From Pseudonocardia sp. T1-2H (GTDB lineage: Bacteria; Actinomycetota; Actinomycetes; Mycobacteriales; Pseudonocardiaceae), in contig NZ_JBBPCL010000001.1 in assembly GCF_038039215.1 (NCBI RefSeq), positions 5,890,001 to 5,954,000 on the forward strand: a stretch of DNA of 64,000 nucleotides, written 5' to 3'. A model generated the notes under the pieces. The model saw only the letters and a program-made list of their open reading frames with translations. It ran no database searches and was not told where the DNA came from. Shown in pieces: positions 46,934 through 54,995 of this stretch; position 1 is the first letter of the stretch; each line of letters starts with the position of its first letter. A program made the translations under genes and the position numbers.

Positions 46934-48103
46934 GTGTCCGCGTCGTCTGATGTAGCGGGTCCGGTGCTCCCCCGGTACGGCGAGCGCTCGCTCGCGGAGG
47001 TGCTGCCCGCCCTCGCCCACGCGATCGGCGTGCCCGGGATCGGGGCGGTGCCCGACCTCGGGCTGCCGCCCGTGCGCGCTGCCGGGCTCCTGCTCGTCGA
47101 CGGGCTGGGGGCGGAGCTGCTCGCGGCGCATCCCGCCGACGCGCCGTTCCTGACCTCCCTCGCGACGGCGGATCCGCTGACCGTCGGCTTCCCGTCGAGC
47201 ACGTCGATCAGCCTGGCGTCGCTGGGGACGGGCCTGCCGCCGGGCGGCCACGGGATGGTCGGGATCAGCTTCCGGGCCGCGGGGGAGGCGCTGCTGGACT
47301 CGCTGAAGTGGAGCTCCTACGGCGAGCCGGATCCCGTCGACCTGCGGGAGTTCCTGCCGCCCGAGCACGTCCAGCCGTGGCCGACGATCCTGCAGCGCGC
47401 CGCGGCCGAGGGCGTCCACGTGACGTCGGTGTCCCCCGCCGAGTTCCGCGGGTCCGGCCTGACCCGGGCCGCGCTGCGCGGCGGGATCTACCACGGCGTC
47501 CACGCGCTGGGCGATCTCGCGGCGGGCGTGATCGAGTCCCTGGCCGGGCCCGGACAGCGGCTCTGCTACGCCTACCACGCGCATCTCGACTCGCTCGGCC
47601 ACCTGCACGGCCCGGGCACGCTGCCGTGGCGGCTGCAGCTCCGGCAGGTCGACCGGCTCGTCGAGACGATCGTCGAGCACCTCCCGCCGGACGCGCTGCT
47701 CGCGATCACCGGGGACCACGGGATGGTCCGGCTCACCCGGCACTACGACGCGGACGTGCTCGGCGGGCTACAGCACGGCGTCCGCCTGCTGGGTGGCGAC
47801 CCGCGCAGCCGGCACGTCTACACCGAGCCCGGCGCCGAGGCGGACGTCCTCGCCACCTGGCGCGGCGTCCTCGGCGACGACGCGTGGGTCGTCACCCGGG
47901 ACGAGGCCGTCGCCGCGGGCTGGTTCGGCGCGCTGGGTGATTACGTCGCCCCGCGGATCGGGGACGTGGTCGTCGCGATGCGGGGCACGGCGGGCGTGAC
48001 CCGCACGGCCGCGGAGCCGACGATCTCCACCCTCCCGGGCCAGCACGGCTCCCTCAGCCCCGCCGAACAGCTCGTCCCCTTCCTCGTCGCTCACCCCGGC
48101 TGA
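46934..48103 (+). CDS. Alkaline-phosphatase-superfamily phosphodiesterase (nucleotide pyrophosphatase type)
   Basis: A 389-residue enzyme of the type I phosphodiesterase/nucleotide-pyrophosphatase family. Metal and nucleophile motifs: LLLVDGLGAELLAAHPADAP with the first metal aspartate, GFPSSTSISLASLGTGLPPG with the nucleophile Thr/Ser, AYHAHLDSLGHLHGPGT (metal Asp and His) and LLAITGDHGMVRL. No signal peptide is seen, so it acts in the cytosol. It is the only rightward gene inside the mycofactocin cluster, between mftF and mftE. Whether it processes a mycofactocin-related phosphate or is an unrelated insertion is open. GTG at 46934. Confidence 0.85.
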   Translation: MSASSDVAGPVLPRYGERSLAEVLPALAHAIGVPGIGAVPDLGLPPVRAAGLLLVDGLGAELLAAHPADAPFLTSLATADPLTVGFPSSTSISLASLGTGLPPGGHGMVGISFRAAGEALLDSLKWSSYGEPDPVDLREFLPPEHVQPWPTILQRAAAEGVHVTSVSPAEFRGSGLTRAALRGGIYHGVHALGDLAAGVIESLAGPGQRLCYAYHAHLDSLGHLHGPGTLPWRLQLRQVDRLVETIVEHLPPDALLAITGDHGMVRLTRHYDADVLGGLQHGVRLLGGDPRSRHVYTEPGAEADVLATWRGVLGDDAWVVTRDEAVAAGWFGALGDYVAPRIGDVVVAMRGTAGVTRTAAEPTISTLPGQHGSLSPAEQLVPFLVAHPG

Positions 48104-48362
48104 CCCGCGAGCCGCGACCCGAACCCCCGCGAGTCGCGATGTGGAACCAGGCGAGTCGCGATGTGGAACCGGGCGAGTCGCGATCTGGGGCCCCGCCAGC
48201 CGTCTGGCTCACAAGGCGGCCGCGCTGCTCCCTTACGCGGCTCGGCCGGCTCTACCGCGCGGCTCGCCCGGCACCGAGACCCGACTCGCTCGGCTTCAGA
48301 GCGCGACTCGCCCGGCTTCAGAGCCCGACTCGCCCGGCTTCAGAACGCGACTCGCGGGCGGG
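48104..48362. repeat. Opposed arrays of a 22-bp repeat between convergent genes
   Basis: Forward copies start near 48129, 48151 and 48173 and read GCGAGTCGCGATGTGGAACC plus two bases. Copies on the other strand between about 48270 and 48355 read GCGAGTCGCGCTCTGAAGCC plus two bases, four times with variation. A ~80-bp unrelated core separates the two arrays, so the whole is a large imperfect inverted repeat. It fills the gap between the ends of the phosphodiesterase and mftE genes and could act as a two-way terminator. Confidence 0.85.
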
Positions 48363-49073
48363 TCAGAACGGGAGGCGGGCGGTCTTCTCGTCCGGGGCCC
48401 AGGTGTGGATCGCGGCCGCCACGGCGGTGGTGATCGCGGTCAGGAGGGCGTGCCCCTCGTCCGCGCCGGCGCCCGTCGGGTCGCCGAGGATGCCGTTCGG
48501 GCTGACCGCGGCCACGCCGCAAGCCCGCATCCGGGGCAGCAGCTCCCGGAGCGGCTCGGTGGCGCCTGGGGCCGCGGCGTCCTCCCGGACGGTCCCCGGG
48601 CTCAGGGCGAGCATCAGGGAGGTCTCGGTCCGCCCGGCGTGGGCGTCGCCGGAGACCCCCGGCGCCATGCACGGGACCCAGGCGGCGTCGCGGCCCTCGT
48701 AGCGCAGCAGCGTCACCGCCTCGACGAGCGACCCCACGTTGCCGCCGTGCCCGTTGACGAACACCAGCCGCGACGCCCACCGGCACGCCGACCGCCCGAG
48801 CTCGACGAGCAGCAGCCGCAGCGCCTCGTGCCCGATCGACACAGTGCCGGGGAACCCCTCGTGCTCGCCCGCCGCGCCGTACGGGACGGCGGGCGCCACG
48901 ACCAGCGTGGGATCGTCCCCGACCACCCGGCGCGCCACCGCCTCGGCGATCGCGACATCTGTGAAGAGCGGCAGGTGCGGCCCGTGCTGCTCCACCGACC
49001 CGACGGGCACGACGAGCGTCCGCGCCGGTCCGTCGCGGACGTCGGTCCAGGTCAGGTCAGCGATGTCGGCCAT
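48363..49073 (-). CDS. mftE: Mycofactocin peptidase MftE (creatininase family)
   Basis: A 236-residue creatinine-amidohydrolase-family peptidase that cuts the modified MftA chain to release the carboxyl-terminal Val-Tyr-derived moiety. Metal ligands are seen in VVPVGSVEQHGPHLPLFTD (Glu and His, then Asp), VFVNGHGGNVGSLVEA and DAHAGRTETSLML (Glu). No signal peptide. ATG at 49073; it lies 63 bp after the flavoprotein gene and ends just before the 22-bp repeat arrays. Confidence 0.9.
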   Translation of the reverse strand: MADIADLTWTDVRDGPARTLVVPVGSVEQHGPHLPLFTDVAIAEAVARRVVGDDPTLVVAPAVPYGAAGEHEGFPGTVSIGHEALRLLLVELGRSACRWASRLVFVNGHGGNVGSLVEAVTLLRYEGRDAAWVPCMAPGVSGDAHAGRTETSLMLALSPGTVREDAAAPGATEPLRELLPRMRACGVAAVSPNGILGDPTGAGADEGHALLTAITTAVAAAIHTWAPDEKTARLPF

Positions 49074-49136
49074 TCACCCCTCCGTCCACAGAGTTGTCCA
49101 CAGGTGGATGAGTGGTGTGGACGCTGTGGATGATCC

Positions 49137-51056
49137 TCACAGGTTCACCGCGACCCGGTGCCCGTCGACGACCGCGGCCTCGATCCGGCGTGGGGCGAGG
49201 CAGTCCCCGATCCGGTGCACCGGGAGCGGGCCGTCGCGGAGCTCGGACCACAGCTCGTCCGCGGGCTCGGTCGGGACCGCGCAGACCAGCGCGTCGACCT
49301 CCCGTTCCTCGAGGGCGCCGGTCGGGTGGTGCAGCACCCGGACCCGCATCCGAGCTCCGCCGGTCTCCACGTCCAGTACCACCCGGTCCGTCGACGACCG
49401 GATCCCCGCGGCGTGCGCCCGGCGGCGGAAGTTCTCCCGGTCCAGGGTGATCCCGAGGTCCTGCCCCACGACCATCCCGGGCGTCGTGATCTCGACCGCG
49501 CAGCCCTGCGCGGCGAGCAGCTCGGCGGTCGAGGTGGCCTGGTGGAAGCCCAGCTCGTCGTAGAGCAGCACGTCACCGGACGGGGACGCCGCGCCGGAGA
49601 GCACGTCGTGCACGCTCACGGCGCCGGGCCAGCGCGGCGCGGCGGGACGGGATCCCGTCGCGAGCACGACGACGTCCGCGCCGGACCTCCGCACGTAGGC
49701 CGCGTCGACGTCGACTCCCGTCCTGATCTCCACCCCCGCCCGCGCGCACTCGACCCGGAGGTTCCGCGCGACCAGCCCGATCTCCCCGCGCCCCGGCGCG
49801 CTCGCGGCGAGCAGGAGCTGGCCGCCCGTCGAGTCGGAGCGTTCGCAGAGGGTGACGCGGTGACCGCGCGCCGCGGCGGTCGCGGCGGCCTGCAGCCCGG
49901 CCGGCCCACCTCCGACGACGAGCACGCGTCGGGGAATCCCCGGCGTCGGCAGCGGCGAGGCCTCCTTGCCCGCCCGCGGGTTCTCGACGCAGCCCAGCCA
50001 CCGGTTCAGCCCCACCCGGCCCACGCACTCCTGGTTGCACCCGACGCAGGCCCGCACCTGCTCGCCGGTGCGCGCCTTCGCGGCGAAGTCCGGGTCCGCG
50101 ATCTGTCCCCGTGCGACGCCGACCAGGTCGCAGTGCCCCTCGGCCAGCGCCTGCTCGGCCTGCGCCGGCTCGGTGAACCGGCCGACGGCGATCACCGGTA
50201 GCCGCACCGCCCGCCGGATCGCCGACGGGATGAAGGTCGCGTAGTTCGGCGGCGTGTGCATCGAGGCCTCGATCAGGTGCAGCGTCGCCGTCGCCACCCC
50301 GATCGAGGTGTTCACGTGGTCGACCTGCCCGGTGGCCTCCAGCATCCGCGCGAGACCGACGCCCTCGTCGAGCCCGATGCCGCCCTCGACCTGCTCGTCC
50401 GCGCCGATCCGGACGCCGAGGGCCCTGTTCGGCCCGAGCACCTCACGGACCGCCGCGACGACCTCGAGCACCAGCCGCGCCCGGTTCTCCGGCGATCCGC
50501 CGTAGCCGTCGGTCCGGTGGTTCGTGGCCGGGGAGAGGAACCCGCGCAGCAGCGACGCGTGCGAACACTGCAGCTCGACGCCGTCGAACCCGCCCGCGAC
50601 GCAGTGCTCGGCCGTGCGCGCGTACCCGTCGACCACCTCGGCGATCTCGCGAGGGCCCATCTCGACCGGGACCTCGCGGAACATCGGGTCCGGGATCGCC
50701 GACGGCGCCCAGATCGGCTGCCGCGAGTACATCCCGGAGGACTGCCCGCCGTTGTGGTTGAGCTGCGCGAGGACCGGGACACCGTGGGCGTGGACGGCGT
50801 CGGTGATCAGGCGGTACCCCGGCAGGACGGCCGGGTCGTGCCCGCGGAGGACCTTCTCGTAGGGCCGGTCCGCGGGGTGCACCGAGTGCTCCTCGGTGAT
50901 GATCAGCCCGGCCCCGCCCGCGGCCCGTGCGGCGTAGTAGGCGGCGTGCTGCGCGGTGGGCAGCCCGTCGACCGCGTAGCCGGTGAGGTGCGCGGTGAAG
51001 ACGATCCGGTTCCGCAGGTGCAGCGGCCCCACGCGGAGCGGCTCGAAGAGCCTCAT
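49137..51056 (-). CDS. FadH/old-yellow-enzyme-family FMN/FAD oxidoreductase of the mycofactocin system (intact)
   Basis: A 639-residue two-domain enzyme like 2,4-dienoyl-CoA reductase and trimethylamine dehydrogenase. The first part is an FMN TIM barrel (RLFEPLRVGPLHLRNRIVFT, VLAQLNHNGGQSSGMYSRQP, ELQCSHASLLRGFLSP). A [4Fe-4S] motif follows with all four cysteines (CVGCNQECVGRVGLNRWLGC). The second part is an FAD/NAD-binding domain starting RVLVVGGGPAGLQAAATAA. It is one of the two OYE-type families known to travel with mycofactocin genes (TIGR03996/TIGR03997); which of the two is uncertain. ATG at 51056 overlaps the stop of the preceding gene. Its substrate is unknown. Confidence 0.88.
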   Translation of the reverse strand: MRLFEPLRVGPLHLRNRIVFTAHLTGYAVDGLPTAQHAAYYAARAAGGAGLIITEEHSVHPADRPYEKVLRGHDPAVLPGYRLITDAVHAHGVPVLAQLNHNGGQSSGMYSRQPIWAPSAIPDPMFREVPVEMGPREIAEVVDGYARTAEHCVAGGFDGVELQCSHASLLRGFLSPATNHRTDGYGGSPENRARLVLEVVAAVREVLGPNRALGVRIGADEQVEGGIGLDEGVGLARMLEATGQVDHVNTSIGVATATLHLIEASMHTPPNYATFIPSAIRRAVRLPVIAVGRFTEPAQAEQALAEGHCDLVGVARGQIADPDFAAKARTGEQVRACVGCNQECVGRVGLNRWLGCVENPRAGKEASPLPTPGIPRRVLVVGGGPAGLQAAATAAARGHRVTLCERSDSTGGQLLLAASAPGRGEIGLVARNLRVECARAGVEIRTGVDVDAAYVRRSGADVVVLATGSRPAAPRWPGAVSVHDVLSGAASPSGDVLLYDELGFHQATSTAELLAAQGCAVEITTPGMVVGQDLGITLDRENFRRRAHAAGIRSSTDRVVLDVETGGARMRVRVLHHPTGALEEREVDALVCAVPTEPADELWSELRDGPLPVHRIGDCLAPRRIEAAVVDGHRVAVNL

Positions 51057-53055
51057 CGCGGCTTCGCCGCCCGTGCGCGGAAATCGTTGCCGGGGCGACG
51101 TCTTCCGCGCACGACCTCCCCGGCCCGCCGACCCTCCAGCACGGCCTCCGCCACGGTCCGCGGCGCGACGCAGTCCCCCACCCGCACGAGATCCGGCCGG
51201 GCCCGCCACAGTGTGTCCTCCGGTAGCCGATGAGCGCAGTCGATCACGAGCGTTCCGGGGATGCCGCGGGTCTCGCCGGTGTGGACGTCCTCGATCGTCG
51301 CGACCCCGCCGGTCACCGACCGGAGCCTGGAGAACACCTCCCGCCGGACGCCGGCCCGTTCGAGACGGGCGTTCGCGTCCGCGAGGTCGCCGGTGCGGCC
51401 GAGCTGGGTCCCCGCGACCGCGTCCGGCGTCACCAGCGAGCACGCGACGCCCGCGGCCGCGACCTGCTCGGCGATCCCGACCCCGGTCCAGTCCCCGATC
51501 GGATCGTGCACGACGACGTCCGCGCCCGCCGCGAGCCCGGACCGTCCGGCCAGCACCTCGGCCTCGAACTCCGCCGCGGGAAGCACGCGGACGGAAGGCG
51601 CGGACGCGATCGCCGGGGGGACGGGACCGACCCGGTGGCGAGCACGACCGCCTCGGCCGCGTCGAGGTCGTCGAGACCGACCTCCACCCCGAGCGACACC
51701 TCCACCCCGAGCCGCGCCAGCTCCCGCTCCCACCACGGGATCAGCACCCCCATCCGGGCCCGTCCGTGGACCGCCGCGGCCCACCGCAGGGCGCCGCCGA
51801 GCTGCGCCGACCGTTCGACGAGCCGGACCCGGTGCCCTTGCAGCGCGGCACTTCTCGCGGCCTCCAGCCCGGCCGGCCCACCGCCGACGACGAGCACGTC
51901 CCAGGGCCCGCCGGCCGCACCGTCCCTGGGTGAAGGAGCGGCGCCCGGGCCCCCCGCAGCGTCCGGGGACGTGTCCGCCGGACCACCGGAAGTGCCGGCT
52001 CCCGGGGAGGGGGCGGAGATCAGGGGATTGCGCGGGTCCCGGGCGGCGTCCTGGTTGGAGAGGGTGCACGGCCGGATCCGCTCGGGGGTCCCCGCCCGGA
52101 CGTGGGCGACGAGGTCGGGGTCCGTGATCTGGGCCCGGGTCATCTCGACGAGGTCGCAGGTCCCGTCGGCGAGCGCGGCGGTCGCCATCGCCGGGTCGAC
52201 GACGCTGCCCTGCAGCACCACCGGCATCGCCACCGCGGACCGCACCGCCGCGGACAGCTCCCGGTTGAAGCCCGGCGGGGTGTGCAGGTCCGGCCGGGTC
52301 GCGGAGACCGTCAGCCCCGAGCCGCGCACCGGTACGACGTAGTCGACGTCGAGTTCCCGCAGCACGTCCAGGGCGGAGGCCGGCGTGATCCCCGCCCACG
52401 GCGCCAGCTCGTCGACGCACACCCGCAGCCCGAGCACGCGGACGGCGCCGAGCTCCGCGCGGACCGCGGCGACCACCGACCGCAGCAGCAGCCCGCGGTC
52501 GGCCCCGAACGCGTCGCGACGATGGTTGGTCAACCCGGAAAGGAACTGCCGCAGCAGCGAGTGCTGCCCGGCGTTGATCTCGACACCGTCCAGGTCCGCG
52601 CCCACGGCGACCGAGGCCGCCGCCGCGAACCCGGCCACCAGCGCGTCGATCTCGGGGGCCTCCATCACCTGCGGGACCTCGCGGCTGACGACGTCGAGCA
52701 CCCGGGACGGGCCCCACAGGGCCTGCTGGGAGAACGCCGTCGAGCCCTGGGCCCCGGAGTGGCCGAGCCCTGCCAGCACCAGGGAGCCGTGCGGGCGGCA
52801 GGCGCGGACCACCTCCGCCCAGCCCGGACCGCAGTCCGACGCCAGCGGGGCGCGCTCGTAGGGCCAGTCCGAGGGGTGCACGGACGCGATCTCGGTGACG
52901 ATCACGCCGCAGCCCCCGGCCGCCCGTCGCGCGTAGTACCTGACGTGCCGAGCAGAGATCTCCCGGCGGTACGCGAGGTTGGTCTCGTGCGGTCCGAACA
53001 ACACGCGTGCGGACGCCCGGCGACCACGGAGGCTGATCGCGTCGAGGAGGGACAT
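51053..53055 (-). pseudogene. Second FadH/OYE-family oxidoreductase, frameshifted and missing iron-sulfur cysteines
   Basis: From ATG 53055 the frame encodes an OYE-type barrel (ARVLFGPHETNLAYRREISA, ADLDGVEINAGQHSLLRQFL) and an FAD domain (VLVVGGGPAGLEAARSAALQ). At AVVLATGSVP (about 51630) it leaves frame. Continuation in another frame (PPAIASAPSVRVLPAAEFEA onward to DLVRVGDCVAPRTVAEAVLE) is restored if the run of six G at 51615-51620 had one more base. In the cluster region, where its sister has four cysteines, only one remains (PCTLSNQDAARDPRNPLIS). The last 13 codons before the stop lie in a 40-bp repeat. The gene is probably inactive, though a homopolymer sequencing error would explain the frameshift alone. 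Confidence 0.8.
51073..51112. repeat. 40-bp palindromic repeat, copy 3, inside a coding end
   Basis: It begins GTGCGCGGAAATCGTTGCC and ends GGCGACGTCTTCCGCGCAC. It lies within the last codons of the frameshifted flavoprotein and just ahead of the next gene's start. A small hairpin GCGGCTTCGCCGC (51059-51071) abuts it, as it also abuts the half copy at 56148. Confidence 0.9.
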
Positions 53056-53121
53056 GCGCAGAGGGTCGCGCGGCGCCGGACCCGTCCTGATCGGGTCCGG
53101 CGCCGGCGGACTGTGGGCCGG

Positions 53122-54369
53122 CTAGGAGCCGGCGACGGGGACCCGGAGGCCCGAGTCCGTGTCCGAGGCCCCCATCCCGGCGAGCGGGCTGGTCTCGCAC
53201 GCGCGGTCCGGGCGGGCGATGGACAGCGTCAGCGGGACCGGCGCCTTGCCCGAGCGCGAGTTCCGCGGGGCCGAGCGGGAGTGGTCCACCTCGGACTTCG
53301 GGATCAGGGTGTCCATGTCCCGGGCGGCGAGCGCCTGCTCACCGAACCCGCGCACGCACTCCGGGTCCGGGCCGTCGAGCGGGAGGCCGGTGAAGAACTT
53401 GGCCGCCATGCAACCGCCCTGGCAGGAGTCGTAGTGCATGCAGGACGCGCACGCCCCACCGGTCTGCGGCTGGCGCAGCTCGGTGAACAGCTCGCTGGAC
53501 TCCCACACCTTCTGGAAGCCGCCCTCGTCCCGGACGTTGCCGGCGAGGAAGTTCTCGTGGATCGCGAACGGGCAGGCGTAGACGTCGCCGACCGGGTCGA
53601 TCAGGCAGACCACGCGCCCGGCGCCGCAGAGGTTGAGCCCGGGCAGGGCCTCGCCGAACGCGGAGAGGTGGAAGAACGAGTCCCCGGTGAGCACCTGGTC
53701 CCCGCGGTCCACGAGCCAGTCGTACATCTGCTTCTGCTGCGACGGCAGCGGGTGCAGCTCGTCCCAGACGTCCGCGCCGCGACCCGACGGGCGCATCCGC
53801 GTGATCCGCAGCTGGGCGCCGTACTTGTCCGCGATCGCCTTGAACTCGTCGAGCTGGTCGACGTTCTGCCGGGTCATCACGACCGAGATCTTCGGCTGCT
53901 GGAAACCGGCCTCGGCCAGGTTCTCCAGTGCGCGGATCGCCGTGTCGAAGGATCCCGGGCCGCGGACGTAGTCGTTGACCTCGGCGGTCGCGCCGTCGAG
54001 CGAGATCTGGATGTCGACGTAGTCGGTCTTCGCCAGCCGGGCGGCTCGCTCCTTGTCGATCTTGATCCCGTTCGTCGAGAACTTGACCCCGACGTTGTGG
54101 GCGATCGAGTAGTCCAGGAGCTCCCAGAAGTCCGGGCGCACCGTGGGCTCACCACCGCCGATGTTGATGTAGAAGACCTGCATCCGCTGCAGCTCGTCGA
54201 TGACGGCCTTGGCCTCCGCGGTCGACAGCTCACGCGGGTCCCGGCGGCCGGAGGACGACAGGCAGTGCACGCACGCCAGGTTGCAGGCGTAGGTGAGCTC
54301 CCAGGTGAGACAGATCGGGGCGTTCAGGCCGTACTGGAAATGATCGACCAGCTTCAACGTGCACTCCAC
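53122..54369 (-). CDS. mftC: Mycofactocin radical SAM maturase MftC
   Basis: A 415-residue radical SAM/SPASM enzyme that oxidatively decarboxylates the carboxyl-terminal tyrosine of MftA and forms the Val-Tyr crosslink. The first cluster is ACNLACVHC (cysteines about residues 29, 33 and 36), followed by INIGGGEPTVRPDFWELLDY. The SPASM clusters use CGAGRVVCLIDPVGDVYACP and CASCMHYDSCQGGCMAAKFF plus the cysteine in PDPECVRGFG. An extra Ser/Pro-rich tail of ~45 residues is unusual. GTG at 54369 gives MECTLKLVDHFQYG, the standard start. It follows mftB by 19 bp. Confidence 0.95.
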   Translation of the reverse strand: MECTLKLVDHFQYGLNAPICLTWELTYACNLACVHCLSSSGRRDPRELSTAEAKAVIDELQRMQVFYINIGGGEPTVRPDFWELLDYSIAHNVGVKFSTNGIKIDKERAARLAKTDYVDIQISLDGATAEVNDYVRGPGSFDTAIRALENLAEAGFQQPKISVVMTRQNVDQLDEFKAIADKYGAQLRITRMRPSGRGADVWDELHPLPSQQKQMYDWLVDRGDQVLTGDSFFHLSAFGEALPGLNLCGAGRVVCLIDPVGDVYACPFAIHENFLAGNVRDEGGFQKVWESSELFTELRQPQTGGACASCMHYDSCQGGCMAAKFFTGLPLDGPDPECVRGFGEQALAARDMDTLIPKSEVDHSRSAPRNSRSGKAPVPLTLSIARPDRACETSPLAGMGASDTDSGLRVPVAGS

Positions 54370-54388
54370 TCGTCGTGGCGGGGACGGC

Positions 54389-54706
54389 TCAGGGCGTCAG
54401 GGGGCGTGCTTCGATCGTTCCGGACGCCGCCAGTCCGGCGAGTGCCCGCAGGTAGGCGGGACGCTCGGACTCGGTGACCCCCGCGGCCTCGACGGCGGCG
54501 TGGACGTCCGGGTGGTGCTCCAGCCCCTTCACGACCGCCACCAGCTCCGGGGTCTTGAGGAAGGAGAGCTTGCGGGTGCCGAAGTGGTAGACGAGCGCAC
54601 CGAAGGGCTCGGGCCGCAGCGACACCTGCGGGCTGCAGCGATACGCGGTCCCGGGATCGAAGTCGACCCCGGGACCGGCGGCCGCAGCGATGTCCTTAGT
54701 AGACAC
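54389..54706 (-). CDS. mftB: Mycofactocin chaperone MftB (RiPP recognition element)
   Basis: A 105-residue PqqD/RRE-type chaperone that binds the MftA leader and presents it to MftC. Hallmarks are VDFDPGTAYRCSPQVSLRPE, PFGALVYHFGTRKLSFLKTP and a winged-helix end. GTG at 54706 lies inside the last codons of mftA (an 11-base overlap), so it is translated by coupling; no separate ribosome site is visible. Length is normal for the family. mftC follows after 19 bp. Confidence 0.92.
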   Translation of the reverse strand: MSTKDIAAAAGPGVDFDPGTAYRCSPQVSLRPEPFGALVYHFGTRKLSFLKTPELVAVVKGLEHHPDVHAAVEAAGVTESERPAYLRALAGLAASGTIEARPLTP

Positions 54707-54806
54707 CGCACATGCCGTCGATCGAGACCTCCTCGACCAGGGTCTCCTCGACCACGGGCGCGGTGGACTCCTCGGACACGGACTCGGTCTGGTCGATCGA
54801 AGCCAT
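54696..54806 (-). CDS. mftA: Mycofactocin precursor peptide MftA
   Basis: A 36-residue peptide: an acidic, Ser/Thr/Val-rich leader (MASIDQTESVSEESTAPVVE) and a core ending VSIDGMCGVY followed by TAA at 54696-54698. The IDGMCGVY end is the diagnostic core; its last Val-Tyr is what MftC modifies and MftE releases. ATG at 54806 has a strong site, CCAGGAGG, six bases ahead. The whole modification path runs downstream on the same strand. The gene is shorter than many annotation thresholds and easy to miss. Confidence 0.96.
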   Translation of the reverse strand: MASIDQTESVSEESTAPVVEETLVEEVSIDGMCGVY

Positions 54807-54995
54807 GGTCTACCTCCTGGAAACGACGCTGTCGGGTGCTGCAGGGCAGCCCTTCGGACAGTATTGGCACCGAGTGCAGAAAGGCAAGGATCTGATCGTC
54901 ACGCCCCTCCGATCGGACGGGACGCCCGGTCGTCACCCCGAGGCCGACCGGAGGCCCCCGCCGTTCCCCTGCCGCGGACCGGCATTCTCACCTCC

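Noticed and set aside
48129..48355. CRISPR-like array
   Set aside because: Adjacent 22-bp units without unique spacers, arranged in opposed orientations, and no cas genes in the window.
53122..54369. PqqE-type maturase (PQQ biosynthesis)
   Set aside because: The neighbouring precursor ends in IDGMCGVY, the MftA core, and MftB/MftE/MftF are present, so this is mycofactocin and not PQQ.
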